Part shown: piece after piece, positions 17,014 to 25,465 of the stretch
Layout: the number at the start of each line of letters is the position of its first letter
How positions within the stretch are numbered: the stretch's first letter is position 1
From: Dechloromonas sp. TW-R-39-2
GTDB taxonomy: Bacteria > Pseudomonadota > Gammaproteobacteria > Burkholderiales > Rhodocyclaceae
Direction of reading: 5' to 3'
NCBI RefSeq assembly: GCF_016864195.1
Contig: NZ_CP045202.1
Location: 310,001 to 374,000 of the forward strand
Length of the DNA stretch: 64,000 nucleotides
Program-made: the position numbers and the translations under genes
The notes under the pieces: generated by a model
The model's input: the letters and a program-made list of their open reading frames with translations, nothing else
Told to the model about the DNA's origin: nothing
The model's database searches: none

Positions 17014-18546
17014 GTGAAAAATATGACTATCAAGCTTAAATCAGTTCTAGCCAGCATTCTTTTGAGCACCAGCCTGCCCTACACCCATGCGGCGAATCAT
17101 GCATTAATCATGGGCATTGAAAACTATGAGCGCAGCCCACTGCATGGAGTACCCAAGGATCGCGCCAATGCACGAAAAATCGCCAAATCCATGGGAGTGC
17201 CAGATGAAAATATCATTGAGCGTCAGGAAAAAGCCCTGACCCTTGAGGGCTTGCGCACCACCCTCAAACAATTCCAGAAAACAATCGGGCCGGGTGACCG
17301 TGTATTTGTCTATTTTTCCGGGCACGGTACCAGCCAGTCGAACGGAAAAAATGGCTGTGAGCAGGGACTCGTCACACAGGACATGCAAGTCATGCCCAAG
17401 GCGGAGTTCCACGCCTTGATTGATCCGATCAAGAACGTAGCAGCAAAAACGATTGTTTTTCTAGACACGTGCTTTTCCGGTGGCGTCGTGACCACGTCCA
17501 AGGCCACGCGAGACTACGAGGGTGATGAACTCAAGCCCAAGTTTCTCCAGCCAAAGCTCAGCATGAGCCAAAGGGATACCTGTGGAGATGCCGTCAACTA
17601 CGCCAAGGCAACGCGCGATTTTGATGACATCCAGCAAGCCCAATCAACCCCGAATTATTATCTTCTCGGTGCAGCCGGCCCGAATGAATATGCCATTGAC
17701 GGGGGTCCCGTGCGGGGCAGTTTCGCAACCGCCGCACTGCTGGAATGCCTGAATCCCGAATCAGGGGCAGATCAAAACCGCGACGGGATCATTTCTCTGG
17801 AAGAAGCCAAAATTTGTGCACAAGTCCGCGTTAATCGGATGCTGAGGCCGCCATTCCTGGCACAAACATTGACCGCCGGTGATGGTCAGGGGGGCGGAGC
17901 CACCCCCGTCTCCTTCGGGCTCCCCCCTACCAGCGCTCCAGCCAGTGCATCGACGCCAGCGCCGGTGCCCGTGGCGCCGAATGCTACCGCCTCAAGCCCC
18001 CCCGCTCCTGGAAAAATCGACAGCCGGCAGCTCCTCGAGACGCTCAAACGCGGCGCCGACCCCAAGCATCAAGTCACCATTCGTTCAGCCAAAACCGCCT
18101 ACAAGATTCGTCAGGATTATCTGGACTTGGAGGTCACCTCCAGCAAGCCTGGCTACCTGACCTTACTCTCGGTCGGGTCGAGCGGACGGATTTTCCAACT
18201 ATTTCCCAATGAACTTGATCAGAAGAATCGCCTTGAAGCCAACGTCGCACTGCGCATTCCCAGACCCGAATGGCGTGTCGCCGCGAATGGACCAGCGGGA
18301 AGCAACCGTTTCCTGGCTATTGTCTCGGGCTCTGCCGATCGATTCGCCAGTATTGGCGTCCCCATCGCTGGGCGCTTCAGGGCCGTTGACAACACCCCCG
18401 GTAACGTCAGAGACATGGTTGAACGGCTGACCGCCCCAACCACAAACTGCGCCGTCGCCACGGCACGCGACTTCGACTCACCCGAAGCAGCTCCGTGTGG
18501 CGCAGCCTACGGGGCCGGATTGATCGACGTACGCGAAGTCGACTAA
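17014..18546 (+). CDS. Secreted caspase-family (C14) protease with EF-hand loop and DUF4384-like tail
   Basis: Predicted exported cysteine protease of 510 residues. A signal peptide (about 1-27, SVLASILLSTSLPYTHA) is followed by a C14 p20 fold. Histidine 104 in YFSGHG and cysteine 153 in LDTCFSGG form the expected dyad. Residues 253-264 (DQNRDGIISLEE) match a canonical EF-hand loop, with ligands at positions 1, 3, 5 and 12, hinting at calcium control as in metacaspases. A Pro/Ala/Ser linker (about 305-332) leads to a C-terminal DUF4384-like domain (about 335-440) resembling the two upstream proteins. The GTG start abuts the previous stop; ATG at 17023 is an alternative. It is the central gene of the operon. 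Confidence 0.85.
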   Translation: MKNMTIKLKSVLASILLSTSLPYTHAANHALIMGIENYERSPLHGVPKDRANARKIAKSMGVPDENIIERQEKALTLEGLRTTLKQFQKTIGPGDRVFVYFSGHGTSQSNGKNGCEQGLVTQDMQVMPKAEFHALIDPIKNVAAKTIVFLDTCFSGGVVTTSKATRDYEGDELKPKFLQPKLSMSQRDTCGDAVNYAKATRDFDDIQQAQSTPNYYLLGAAGPNEYAIDGGPVRGSFATAALLECLNPESGADQNRDGIISLEEAKICAQVRVNRMLRPPFLAQTLTAGDGQGGGATPVSFGLPPTSAPASASTPAPVPVAPNATASSPPAPGKIDSRQLLETLKRGADPKHQVTIRSAKTAYKIRQDYLDLEVTSSKPGYLTLLSVGSSGRIFQLFPNELDQKNRLEANVALRIPRPEWRVAANGPAGSNRFLAIVSGSADRFASIGVPIAGRFRAVDNTPGNVRDMVERLTAPTTNCAVATARDFDSPEAAPCGAAYGAGLIDVREVD

Positions 18547-18591
18547 GCCTCGGAACTGCCCATCCGAACTCAAATTAGCCGGAACCGACCG

Positions 18592-21500
18592 ATGATAAAA
18601 ATAATTGTTTCAGTTTCCTTCTGCCTGCTCAGTAGCGGCCTGTTGGGCAACCTTTGGGCCAATGAAGACGAAATCGACACGGAAGCCGCTGCCAAGGCTG
18701 CAGGTAAAGTTACGCAGATCAGCCCTACCCAGGCCTCGCTGAATAACCGGACACAGTTCACCATCTCGGGCAGCTTGCTGCCGAGCAGCCTGGCTTTTGC
18801 CATTGCCGATGCCGAGTGCAGCAAATTATCCGGCAACAGCTCGCAAGCCAGCTTTGCCTGCATTCCGCGAGTGGCCGGCAACAAGGCTTTTGTGGTCAAG
18901 GATGCACCGGGAGGAACTGCGCTTGCTTCGGGACTGGTCAGCATCGGTAGCAGCGTGGCGGCCCCCGCACCGTCAGCGCCGCCCCAAAGCGCCATGAACA
19001 TCAGCTCGGCAAGCGCTGCGACGGCCTTGATACTCAACCAAGCGGTGACGTTCAATCTGTCCGGGAGCGGCTTGCAATCCGGTCAGATAAGAATATCGCT
19101 GACCAATTGCGAAAACAGCAGCGTCCAGGCACTTAGCGCCAGCCAGGCACGCTTCACCTGCACACCACGGGCAGCAGGTGCACAGCGGCTGTTTTGGAAA
19201 AAACCCGGCTCGGAGGATTCAATCACACTCGGTGAGCATCTTATTGCCACCCCAGTTGCGAAGCCGCCAGTCAGCGAGCCGGCACCTCCCACGCCGGCAC
19301 TGCTGAACATCAGCAGCGCAAGCCCGACGGGGCCACTACAGATGAACCAACCGGTCAGCTTCAATCTATCGGGTACCAATTTGCAATCCAGCCCGATTCG
19401 CATCTCGTTGACCAACTGCGACAACAGTAGCGTGCAGGTACTCAGCCCGACACAGGCCCGCTTCACTTGTACGCCCCGAGCCAGCGGCATGCAGCGTCTG
19501 TTCTGGAAGAAACCAGACTCCGAAGTCGGTTTCATGCTCAGTGAATATCAGATCACTGCCGCCACACCATCACCGGCAGGCAACGGAAACTACGCGTCAA
19601 CCAACAGTCTGTTGATCAGGCATGCGCGGCAAGCGGGAATCCCACCGATTATTCCCAAGGCGATGGCCTATCTCGAAAGTCAATGGGATCACCTCCTTAA
19701 TGGCCGGCCCAAAGCCTCGTCCACCAATTGCTGTTTCGGCATCATGCAGGTCAAGGGTGCTGCAAGCGAATCCGAGGAGCAGAACATTCAACTGGGTATG
19801 GGCATACTCAACCAGAAATGGCAGCTCAATGTCAGTTCCGGTGCCGTCGCCGCACTCAGCAAAATCGATGGCATCGAGGAAGACTTTGACAAGCGCATCC
19901 TAGAAAACTGGTTTTTCCCGATTGCTGCCTACAATGGCTCCCAGAAACTTGCCAACGGCCAGTCCGGTTACAAGCTTGCAGATCAGTACACCCGCTCGGT
20001 CTACAGCATCATCGCCAATCCTGCTGACGCGCTGAACTACGCGGCCACAACGCCAGCAGCCAGGAACGTCAAGGCTGAAGTCGCCGGCTTCATCTTTCCC
20101 AGGGTACAAATTACCTCGCCCAGCATTATTCCTGGATTCAATGGCGGCACGACCGACCAGATCCAGCCCTATTCGCTCTGTCAGATGGTCCGCGCCGGCG
20201 GCATGATTCATCGTTACAACTTCGACAACGACAGCGTAGAGGACTACACCGCGCCAATTCGCAGCAAATGCGCTCAGAAGCAAGGCACTGCGCCCATCCA
20301 GACTTCTGCCATCCAGATCACCCAGGTAGCGCCCTTGAGCGGTCCGGTCGGCCAGCCGCTCACCTTCACGGTCAGCGGCGTCAACCTGCCTCCCACCCTA
20401 GCAATCAACCTCGATGGCGAGCGCTGCTACAACGATACCAAACCGGCGGCAAATCAGGTCAAATGTGACGTCACCCGGCTCGGGATCAACCCCAGACTGA
20501 CCGTAAAAGACAAGCCAGGCGGCCAGGAATTGAGGACTTTCCAGTTCGAAGGCAAGGCACCTCCCCAGGTCCCGATGAGCGGGAAAATCGCCGCACCGCT
20601 CAGCAAACTGACCATCACCCAGGATTTCGGCAACTATCTCGGCGTCTATGGCGGGATCGCCTACAAGGGATACCACACAGGCACGGATTTCCGTGGGGGC
20701 AGGGGAACGCCTGTCTTCAGTATTGCGGACGGTACCGTTTCCCGGGTTGCGCCCGCATCCAGCGCCAATCCGGCCAGCCTTGGCTGGTATGTGGTGATCG
20801 ACCATCCAGCGCTGAACATTCGCAGCGTTTATGTCCACACTGAAAAGCCCGGTGTTTCGAAAGGCCAGAATGTTCGTGCCGGAGAACAAATTGCCGAACT
20901 GGGCAAACCTACCCAAGTTCCGTCTCACCTGCATCTCGAGGTCCAGCGGTTCGACCGGAAAGTGGTTGATTCACGCGGCAACTTTGCCCCCTTCGTCAAT
21001 AAATCCACCTCCCCGGTCGGCAATCGTGGCTATGCCTCACGCGCTGGTGACCTTGCCAGTGTCTGGCTAGACCCGGTCAAACTCCTGAATTCGGGTGGGA
21101 CCGCCAAGGCGGTGGAAGCGCTGATCGAGCAAGGTGCAAATGACTTCTCGGCACATGCCTACAACCACGATGTTCAAGAAGATGATCCGATGCTTCAGGA
21201 TCAGGTCAGTCGCCAGAAAGCACTCGATCAACTGGCCCGACTGGCGGTCCAGAAAGGCCTGGCTCAGTCAGCAACGTCGAGCGAAATGCAACGTCTTGGC
21301 CTCTTCCAGGGAAGCACCTTGAGCCGACCTGCCGACATGGCATCACGCATGGAAGTCGCTTTGATGGTCAATCGGCTGATCGCTCCCCTGAAACTGGCCA
21401 CGGTCAATGCCGAGAAGCGCTTTGCGCTAGAGGAATTCGGCAGCACGCCGGAAGCCACAGAGCAGGATTATCAAAACGTGGTCAATTATCTGTACCAGAC

Positions 21501-22068
21501 GGGCATCATCAACGGCCAGCAAGATCACCTGGGCGAATGGCGCTACTACCCGACGCGAAAAATCAGCCTGGACGAACTGGGCAAGGTGACAAGCCGTCTG
21601 GAAACTGCAATCCCGGTGCGGACCTCAGCCCCGGCCCCGTTGCCGGTGACACCGATCCCGATGCCCTTTCCAGCCACGCCCCCGGCGCCGGTTCAACTCC
21701 CCGTCACGCCGCCCGGCAGCAACCCTGTCGGCCTTTACCTGAGCTCAACAAGCCCTGCCGTGGGGGAAACGGTGATGGTCAACCTGACGGGTAACCTGCC
21801 AGTGCAGCAAGCCAGTGACATTTATCTCTATCTCAAGGTGGCGCAACTAGGCGGGCAAGTCACCTGGTATTACAACCGCCAGCTCAATGACGATGGGGCA
21901 AAGCCCTGGCGGGCCTCGGTCCAGGGACCCAACCTGCCAGAGACCAACCCGGTTCTCCAGTACGCCCCCCGACTGCCCGGTGCTTACGCTGTCGGCATTC
22001 TGGTCGTGCCTGCGGGCACGCCCATCAACATGGGTCTGGCCACCGAAACAAGCTTCACCGTTCAGTAA
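18592..22068 (+). CDS. Large secreted peptidoglycan hydrolase: IPT-like repeats, lytic transglycosylase, M23 endopeptidase, SLH-like region
   Basis: Exported multidomain protein of 1158 residues. Order: signal peptide (1-24, cut near LWAN); three IPT/TIG-like repeats (about 40-325), the second and third nearly duplicate; an SLT-like lysozyme domain with catalytic E362 in YLESQW, then FGIMQV and AAYNG; a fourth IPT-like repeat (about 570-650); an M23 metallopeptidase with H695-x3-D699 and H779-x-H781; an SLH-like segment (about 860-1000); a Pro-rich linker and a C-terminal beta domain. It should cut both glycan strands and peptide crosslinks. It sits 45 bp after the caspase gene and is the likely effector or target of the proteases. 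Confidence 0.85.
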   Translation: MIKIIVSVSFCLLSSGLLGNLWANEDEIDTEAAAKAAGKVTQISPTQASLNNRTQFTISGSLLPSSLAFAIADAECSKLSGNSSQASFACIPRVAGNKAFVVKDAPGGTALASGLVSIGSSVAAPAPSAPPQSAMNISSASAATALILNQAVTFNLSGSGLQSGQIRISLTNCENSSVQALSASQARFTCTPRAAGAQRLFWKKPGSEDSITLGEHLIATPVAKPPVSEPAPPTPALLNISSASPTGPLQMNQPVSFNLSGTNLQSSPIRISLTNCDNSSVQVLSPTQARFTCTPRASGMQRLFWKKPDSEVGFMLSEYQITAATPSPAGNGNYASTNSLLIRHARQAGIPPIIPKAMAYLESQWDHLLNGRPKASSTNCCFGIMQVKGAASESEEQNIQLGMGILNQKWQLNVSSGAVAALSKIDGIEEDFDKRILENWFFPIAAYNGSQKLANGQSGYKLADQYTRSVYSIIANPADALNYAATTPAARNVKAEVAGFIFPRVQITSPSIIPGFNGGTTDQIQPYSLCQMVRAGGMIHRYNFDNDSVEDYTAPIRSKCAQKQGTAPIQTSAIQITQVAPLSGPVGQPLTFTVSGVNLPPTLAINLDGERCYNDTKPAANQVKCDVTRLGINPRLTVKDKPGGQELRTFQFEGKAPPQVPMSGKIAAPLSKLTITQDFGNYLGVYGGIAYKGYHTGTDFRGGRGTPVFSIADGTVSRVAPASSANPASLGWYVVIDHPALNIRSVYVHTEKPGVSKGQNVRAGEQIAELGKPTQVPSHLHLEVQRFDRKVVDSRGNFAPFVNKSTSPVGNRGYASRAGDLASVWLDPVKLLNSGGTAKAVEALIEQGANDFSAHAYNHDVQEDDPMLQDQVSRQKALDQLARLAVQKGLAQSATSSEMQRLGLFQGSTLSRPADMASRMEVALMVNRLIAPLKLATVNAEKRFALEEFGSTPEATEQDYQNVVNYLYQTGIINGQQDHLGEWRYYPTRKISLDELGKVTSRLETAIPVRTSAPAPLPVTPIPMPFPATPPAPVQLPVTPPGSNPVGLYLSSTSPAVGETVMVNLTGNLPVQQASDIYLYLKVAQLGGQVTWYYNRQLNDDGAKPWRASVQGPNLPETNPVLQYAPRLPGAYAVGILVVPAGTPINMGLATETSFTVQ
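18994..19557 (+). repeat. Tandem duplicated IPT-like repeat inside the hydrolase gene
   Basis: Two units start at residues 135 and 238 (309-bp period). They share NISSAS, NLSG, RISLTNC, ARFTCTPRA and RLFWKKP, with two cysteines each, and are also alike at DNA level, implying a recent in-frame duplication. A more diverged unit precedes them and another lies at about residue 572. Confidence 0.85.
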
Positions 22069-22100
22069 ATTGCGTCACACAAACAAGAGGGGAGTACATC

Positions 22101-23228
22101 ATGAAAAAAATAGCCATTCTGCTTTCCGCACTGCTGCTCGGAGGTTGCTACTCGATCAGTGCAAAAATTGCCTCGACCGGACTGCCGAACTCAAAGTACC
22201 GGCCCATCATGGTTTCGGAATCAGAGGTGGATACTTGGGTCGAGGCAATCCGTCTGGTAGACAAGAAAGTCGCCACCGACGAGCTCGGCACTTATTACCA
22301 TGACGTACGGGCAGACGGCATTTACGGTGCATTCATTGCGAGCCAGGATGGCACCCTGCTGAAGAATCTCTTCTCCGGCGATGTCGGACTACTTGAGCCT
22401 ATCTACAGCTACGACGATACACTCGAACTGAAACCTGACTGGGCAGAAACCGAACGACGCTACGACTATCTGACCAAGACGATCAAGCTCAAGCTTCTGC
22501 CACTCCAGACAACCCGCAAATACCATCAACTAGTCGATGAAAAAGTCCGCAGCGTGGCCTCCCGTGGCCAGGCATACTCGATTTCCGATGCTTTTAGCGG
22601 CAACATGGGCCTCTACGGCCCAAGCTTCTACCCGGAGATCATTCAGAAGATTCCGGGCAAATTTTCCTACTTCGTATCTTCGGCCGGCGGGGCCGGAGCC
22701 TATTACGGAAGCGTCGCCGGCAGCATCCAGCGCCAGCAGTCTTACCAGGCTAGCCTGCAGGATACGGAACGTCGTGAGTACATGCGCAAACGCGGGCAGG
22801 ATCTGAAAAAAATGGATGAAGATGCCAAGCGCTCTCTGACGCTGACCAACAGCCCGATGGCTTATCGGGGGACCGCCCAGGCCATTCGGGCAGGCAATCC
22901 GATTGTCTTCGGGCTCGTGGAAACCTATCGCGAACTGAAATCCGGCGGTGCAGCAGCGATGGTCATGGGGAGCGGTTGCGGATTCCAATCACCCGAAGAC
23001 CAAAAAGCTAACATCCGCAATATCAAGGCAAGCACTGATATTCCCTATGCCTCCGCGATTAATATGGCTATTAAGGAGCGCAACGCAGAAGAGCTCAGCA
23101 AAGCGCGGGAACAGTTTCTCCTGGCTCGCAAGGAATCCGCCGGGCTTGCCAAAAAACATGAAATTGCCTGCCTTGGCCTGAGATCAATCGGCGTTGCCGG
23201 CGCCATTTCTTCGCAAAAACTCGACTAA
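22101..23228 (+). CDS. Lipoprotein of unknown function in the caspase operon
   Basis: Predicted lipoprotein of 375 residues. The lipobox LLLGGC places the lipidated cysteine at residue 16, followed by YS, which suggests outer-membrane sorting. The rest is mixed alpha/beta with a Gly/Ala/Ser-rich stretch (SSAGGAGAYYG, about 195-208) and a basic helical region (about 210-245). I recognise no domain. A good SD (AGAGGGGAG) precedes it. It lies 32 bp after the hydrolase gene and before the CHAT lipoprotein, so it is probably part of an envelope complex with them. Confidence 0.72.
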   Translation: MKKIAILLSALLLGGCYSISAKIASTGLPNSKYRPIMVSESEVDTWVEAIRLVDKKVATDELGTYYHDVRADGIYGAFIASQDGTLLKNLFSGDVGLLEPIYSYDDTLELKPDWAETERRYDYLTKTIKLKLLPLQTTRKYHQLVDEKVRSVASRGQAYSISDAFSGNMGLYGPSFYPEIIQKIPGKFSYFVSSAGGAGAYYGSVAGSIQRQQSYQASLQDTERREYMRKRGQDLKKMDEDAKRSLTLTNSPMAYRGTAQAIRAGNPIVFGLVETYRELKSGGAAAMVMGSGCGFQSPEDQKANIRNIKASTDIPYASAINMAIKERNAEELSKAREQFLLARKESAGLAKKHEIACLGLRSIGVAGAISSQKLD

Positions 23229-23242
23229 TCCAGCTGAACACC

Positions 23243-23264
23243 GGATGACCTGTGCAGGTCATCC
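23243..23264. promoter_or_regulatory. Intercistronic perfect hairpin before the CHAT gene
   Basis: Arms GGATGACCTG and CAGGTCATCC are perfectly complementary around a TG centre. There is no T run, so it is not an intrinsic terminator. It sits 24 nt upstream of the CHAT start and could adjust translation or RNA stability, or be an operator. Confidence 0.6.
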
Positions 23265-23287
23265 GCTTCCCTTGTACGGACCTCGTC

Positions 23288-25465
23288 ATGAAACAAGCCC
23301 CGATCAAACGTGCCTTGGCATTATTGTCGTCTTTCGTGCTGTGCAGTTGCGGCAACCTGATCGTCCCCAAGTACGGCGTTCAGGATGACGTTGCAGCATC
23401 AGCCATTCGCCGAATCAATGGCATCGCCGAATTGCGTTCAACGCAAAGATATCAGGGACTGGTCACACAACTCGAGGCAGATTATCAAAAGTTCGGCCGC
23501 TCGGCATATGCACAACCACGAATCCTGAACGAACTGGCCGACATCTACAGCCTGCAAACGCTTGATATTGAAAGCGCCATACAGGCTGATGAGCAATTGA
23601 TCCGGAGCGATATCCCTGCCGCGGACACCACTGGCGATTTTCTGCCCCGCTACCAGACTGCCAGCCAATACACCATTGCTGACAGCCAGTACGTCACCAA
23701 ATACGTTTCAGTCGATGCCGCTACCATCAAGAAAAGTGCCACAGACCGCCTCCAGACGAACCGCCAACTGCTCGCTGGAAATCGTCCCAATACCAGCAAA
23801 ACCTATGCGGCCGACAAACTTCAGCAACACATCAAGCAGGTCCAGAACGATATCGACAGCACCCCCCCCGGCTCGGCAGCCCGCAAGCGGATTCTCTCCC
23901 GACTGATCCGCGGAGAATATGAGCTGAGCAAAATCAGCTCCAAGGCCACGCTGGCGGCTTATCGCTTCATAGACAAGGGCGACATGTCGAGCGATGGTGT
24001 AGACCTGTCAGAAATCGACTTCCTTAGCTTGGCCGACTACTACATCCAGGTCTTCCGCCGGACAGGCAATATCGTCTACGCCGAGTATGCCCTGGACACG
24101 GTCTATCGCCCCTACAGCAACCTGCGCAACCCATCGTTCCGCTGGCGCTACAACAAACTGATCAACGACTACATTTCAACCTTGATCGAAGCCAATTTCC
24201 AGGCTGAAAATTTCGATGAAGTGTTGTACTACGTTAGCCTGAACAAGTCCCGCCTGCTACTCGAAGAACGTCTGGCATATACCCGTGACAGCGGGAACGC
24301 CATGGCCAAGGTGGCAGATTTGGCAAGCGAAGACGGGATTCCCCGTACCCCCTCGGGACTGCCGCAGAAAAGCTGGTACCGCCAACGCCTGGCCCAATCC
24401 GGTCCGTACCTTGATTTGTATGTTGGCGGCAAGTTCATGCCCCTTGCCGCCAACAAGAACATCCGTGCCGCAAAAGCCGAACGAAGCACCATGCCCCTGA
24501 CAACACGGGACTTTGGTATCGATGATGCAGCACTGGCCAGCGACAGTTTTGTCGATGATGCGCTCTATGCCACCCGGATCGACTCAGGCAGGGTGATCTC
24601 TGTCAAGAAACTCAGTGGCAATGAGCTGGCAAACCTGAAAAACGAACTCAACCGATCCTACGACCAAATTTCCCAGAACAAGGACAAGCCAGGTGATGCT
24701 GCAGCCTTCTTTCGGAAAATATCGTCAACCAACCCGATGCCGGAACGCTTGACCGTGAGTCCAGACAAATGGGTATTGCGTCACCCGATTGACTTCCATC
24801 TTGGCGCCAAGGTCACCCGCTCGGTTAATTTCTTCACCACCGGAGACGCACGACAGCTCAGGGATATTCGGGTCAGCGGCTTTTTTAACCCGACACTCGA
24901 TCTCCAGGGTGCCGAACAGGAAGCTGAAGCGATTCGGCAATACGTACCGTCAGCCCAGGTTTTCAAACGTGAAGCGGCCAACCTTCAAGCACTGCAATCG
25001 GCAAGCGATGCGACCGTCGTCCATTTGTCGATGCATGGCCAGTTCAATGCCGACGATCCGAAAGACTCGCGCCTGGCATTCAACGGCGCCATTCGCGGGC
25101 GTAGCGTGACGACCGATCCGAATTCACTGTACGCCCGTGACATGCACAAATACGCAGCACTGAAAGGTCGTGATCTGGTCTTTGCAGCAGCCTGTCAAGC
25201 CGGTCTCAGCGCAGCGGATCAGGCCAACGAGAACGAACTGATGGGCATCCTTCGACCGCTCACAGCCAACCGCAACCGCAACATCATCCTGTCGCTATGG
25301 AACGTTGATGACATTGCGACACGTGATTTTGTCGCCGCTTTCTACCAACAGCTGGCCCAAACCCACGATATCGTCACTGCTTTCCATCATGCCCAGGACG
25401 AAGTCCGCAAAAAATACCCGCATCCATATTACTGGGCATCCTTCTACCTGGCACAAGCACGTTAA
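23288..25465 (+). CDS. CHAT-domain cysteine protease lipoprotein
   Basis: Predicted lipoprotein protease of 726 residues. The N-terminus MKQAPIKRALALLSSFVLCSCG carries a lipobox. A long helical, TPR-like region (about 30-400) precedes a C-terminal CHAT domain. The catalytic pair is H583 (HLSMHG) and C636 (AAACQAG), with the family hallmarks ILSLWNVDD, FYQQL, A-x2-D-x-VRKKYPHPYYWASF. CHAT proteins are caspase relatives (separase-like clan), so this operon carries two clan CD proteases. A run of eight cytosines (23862-23869) lies in the coding frame. The stop overlaps the convergent radical-SAM gene by 4 bp. Confidence 0.88.
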   Translation: MKQAPIKRALALLSSFVLCSCGNLIVPKYGVQDDVAASAIRRINGIAELRSTQRYQGLVTQLEADYQKFGRSAYAQPRILNELADIYSLQTLDIESAIQADEQLIRSDIPAADTTGDFLPRYQTASQYTIADSQYVTKYVSVDAATIKKSATDRLQTNRQLLAGNRPNTSKTYAADKLQQHIKQVQNDIDSTPPGSAARKRILSRLIRGEYELSKISSKATLAAYRFIDKGDMSSDGVDLSEIDFLSLADYYIQVFRRTGNIVYAEYALDTVYRPYSNLRNPSFRWRYNKLINDYISTLIEANFQAENFDEVLYYVSLNKSRLLLEERLAYTRDSGNAMAKVADLASEDGIPRTPSGLPQKSWYRQRLAQSGPYLDLYVGGKFMPLAANKNIRAAKAERSTMPLTTRDFGIDDAALASDSFVDDALYATRIDSGRVISVKKLSGNELANLKNELNRSYDQISQNKDKPGDAAAFFRKISSTNPMPERLTVSPDKWVLRHPIDFHLGAKVTRSVNFFTTGDARQLRDIRVSGFFNPTLDLQGAEQEAEAIRQYVPSAQVFKREAANLQALQSASDATVVHLSMHGQFNADDPKDSRLAFNGAIRGRSVTTDPNSLYARDMHKYAALKGRDLVFAAACQAGLSAADQANENELMGILRPLTANRNRNIILSLWNVDDIATRDFVAAFYQQLAQTHDIVTAFHHAQDEVRKKYPHPYYWASFYLAQAR

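Noticed and set aside
15287..25465. Caspase/CHAT operon as a CRISPR-associated (Craspase-type) system
   Set aside because: No cas gene or CRISPR array is present, and the CHAT protein is an exported lipoprotein.
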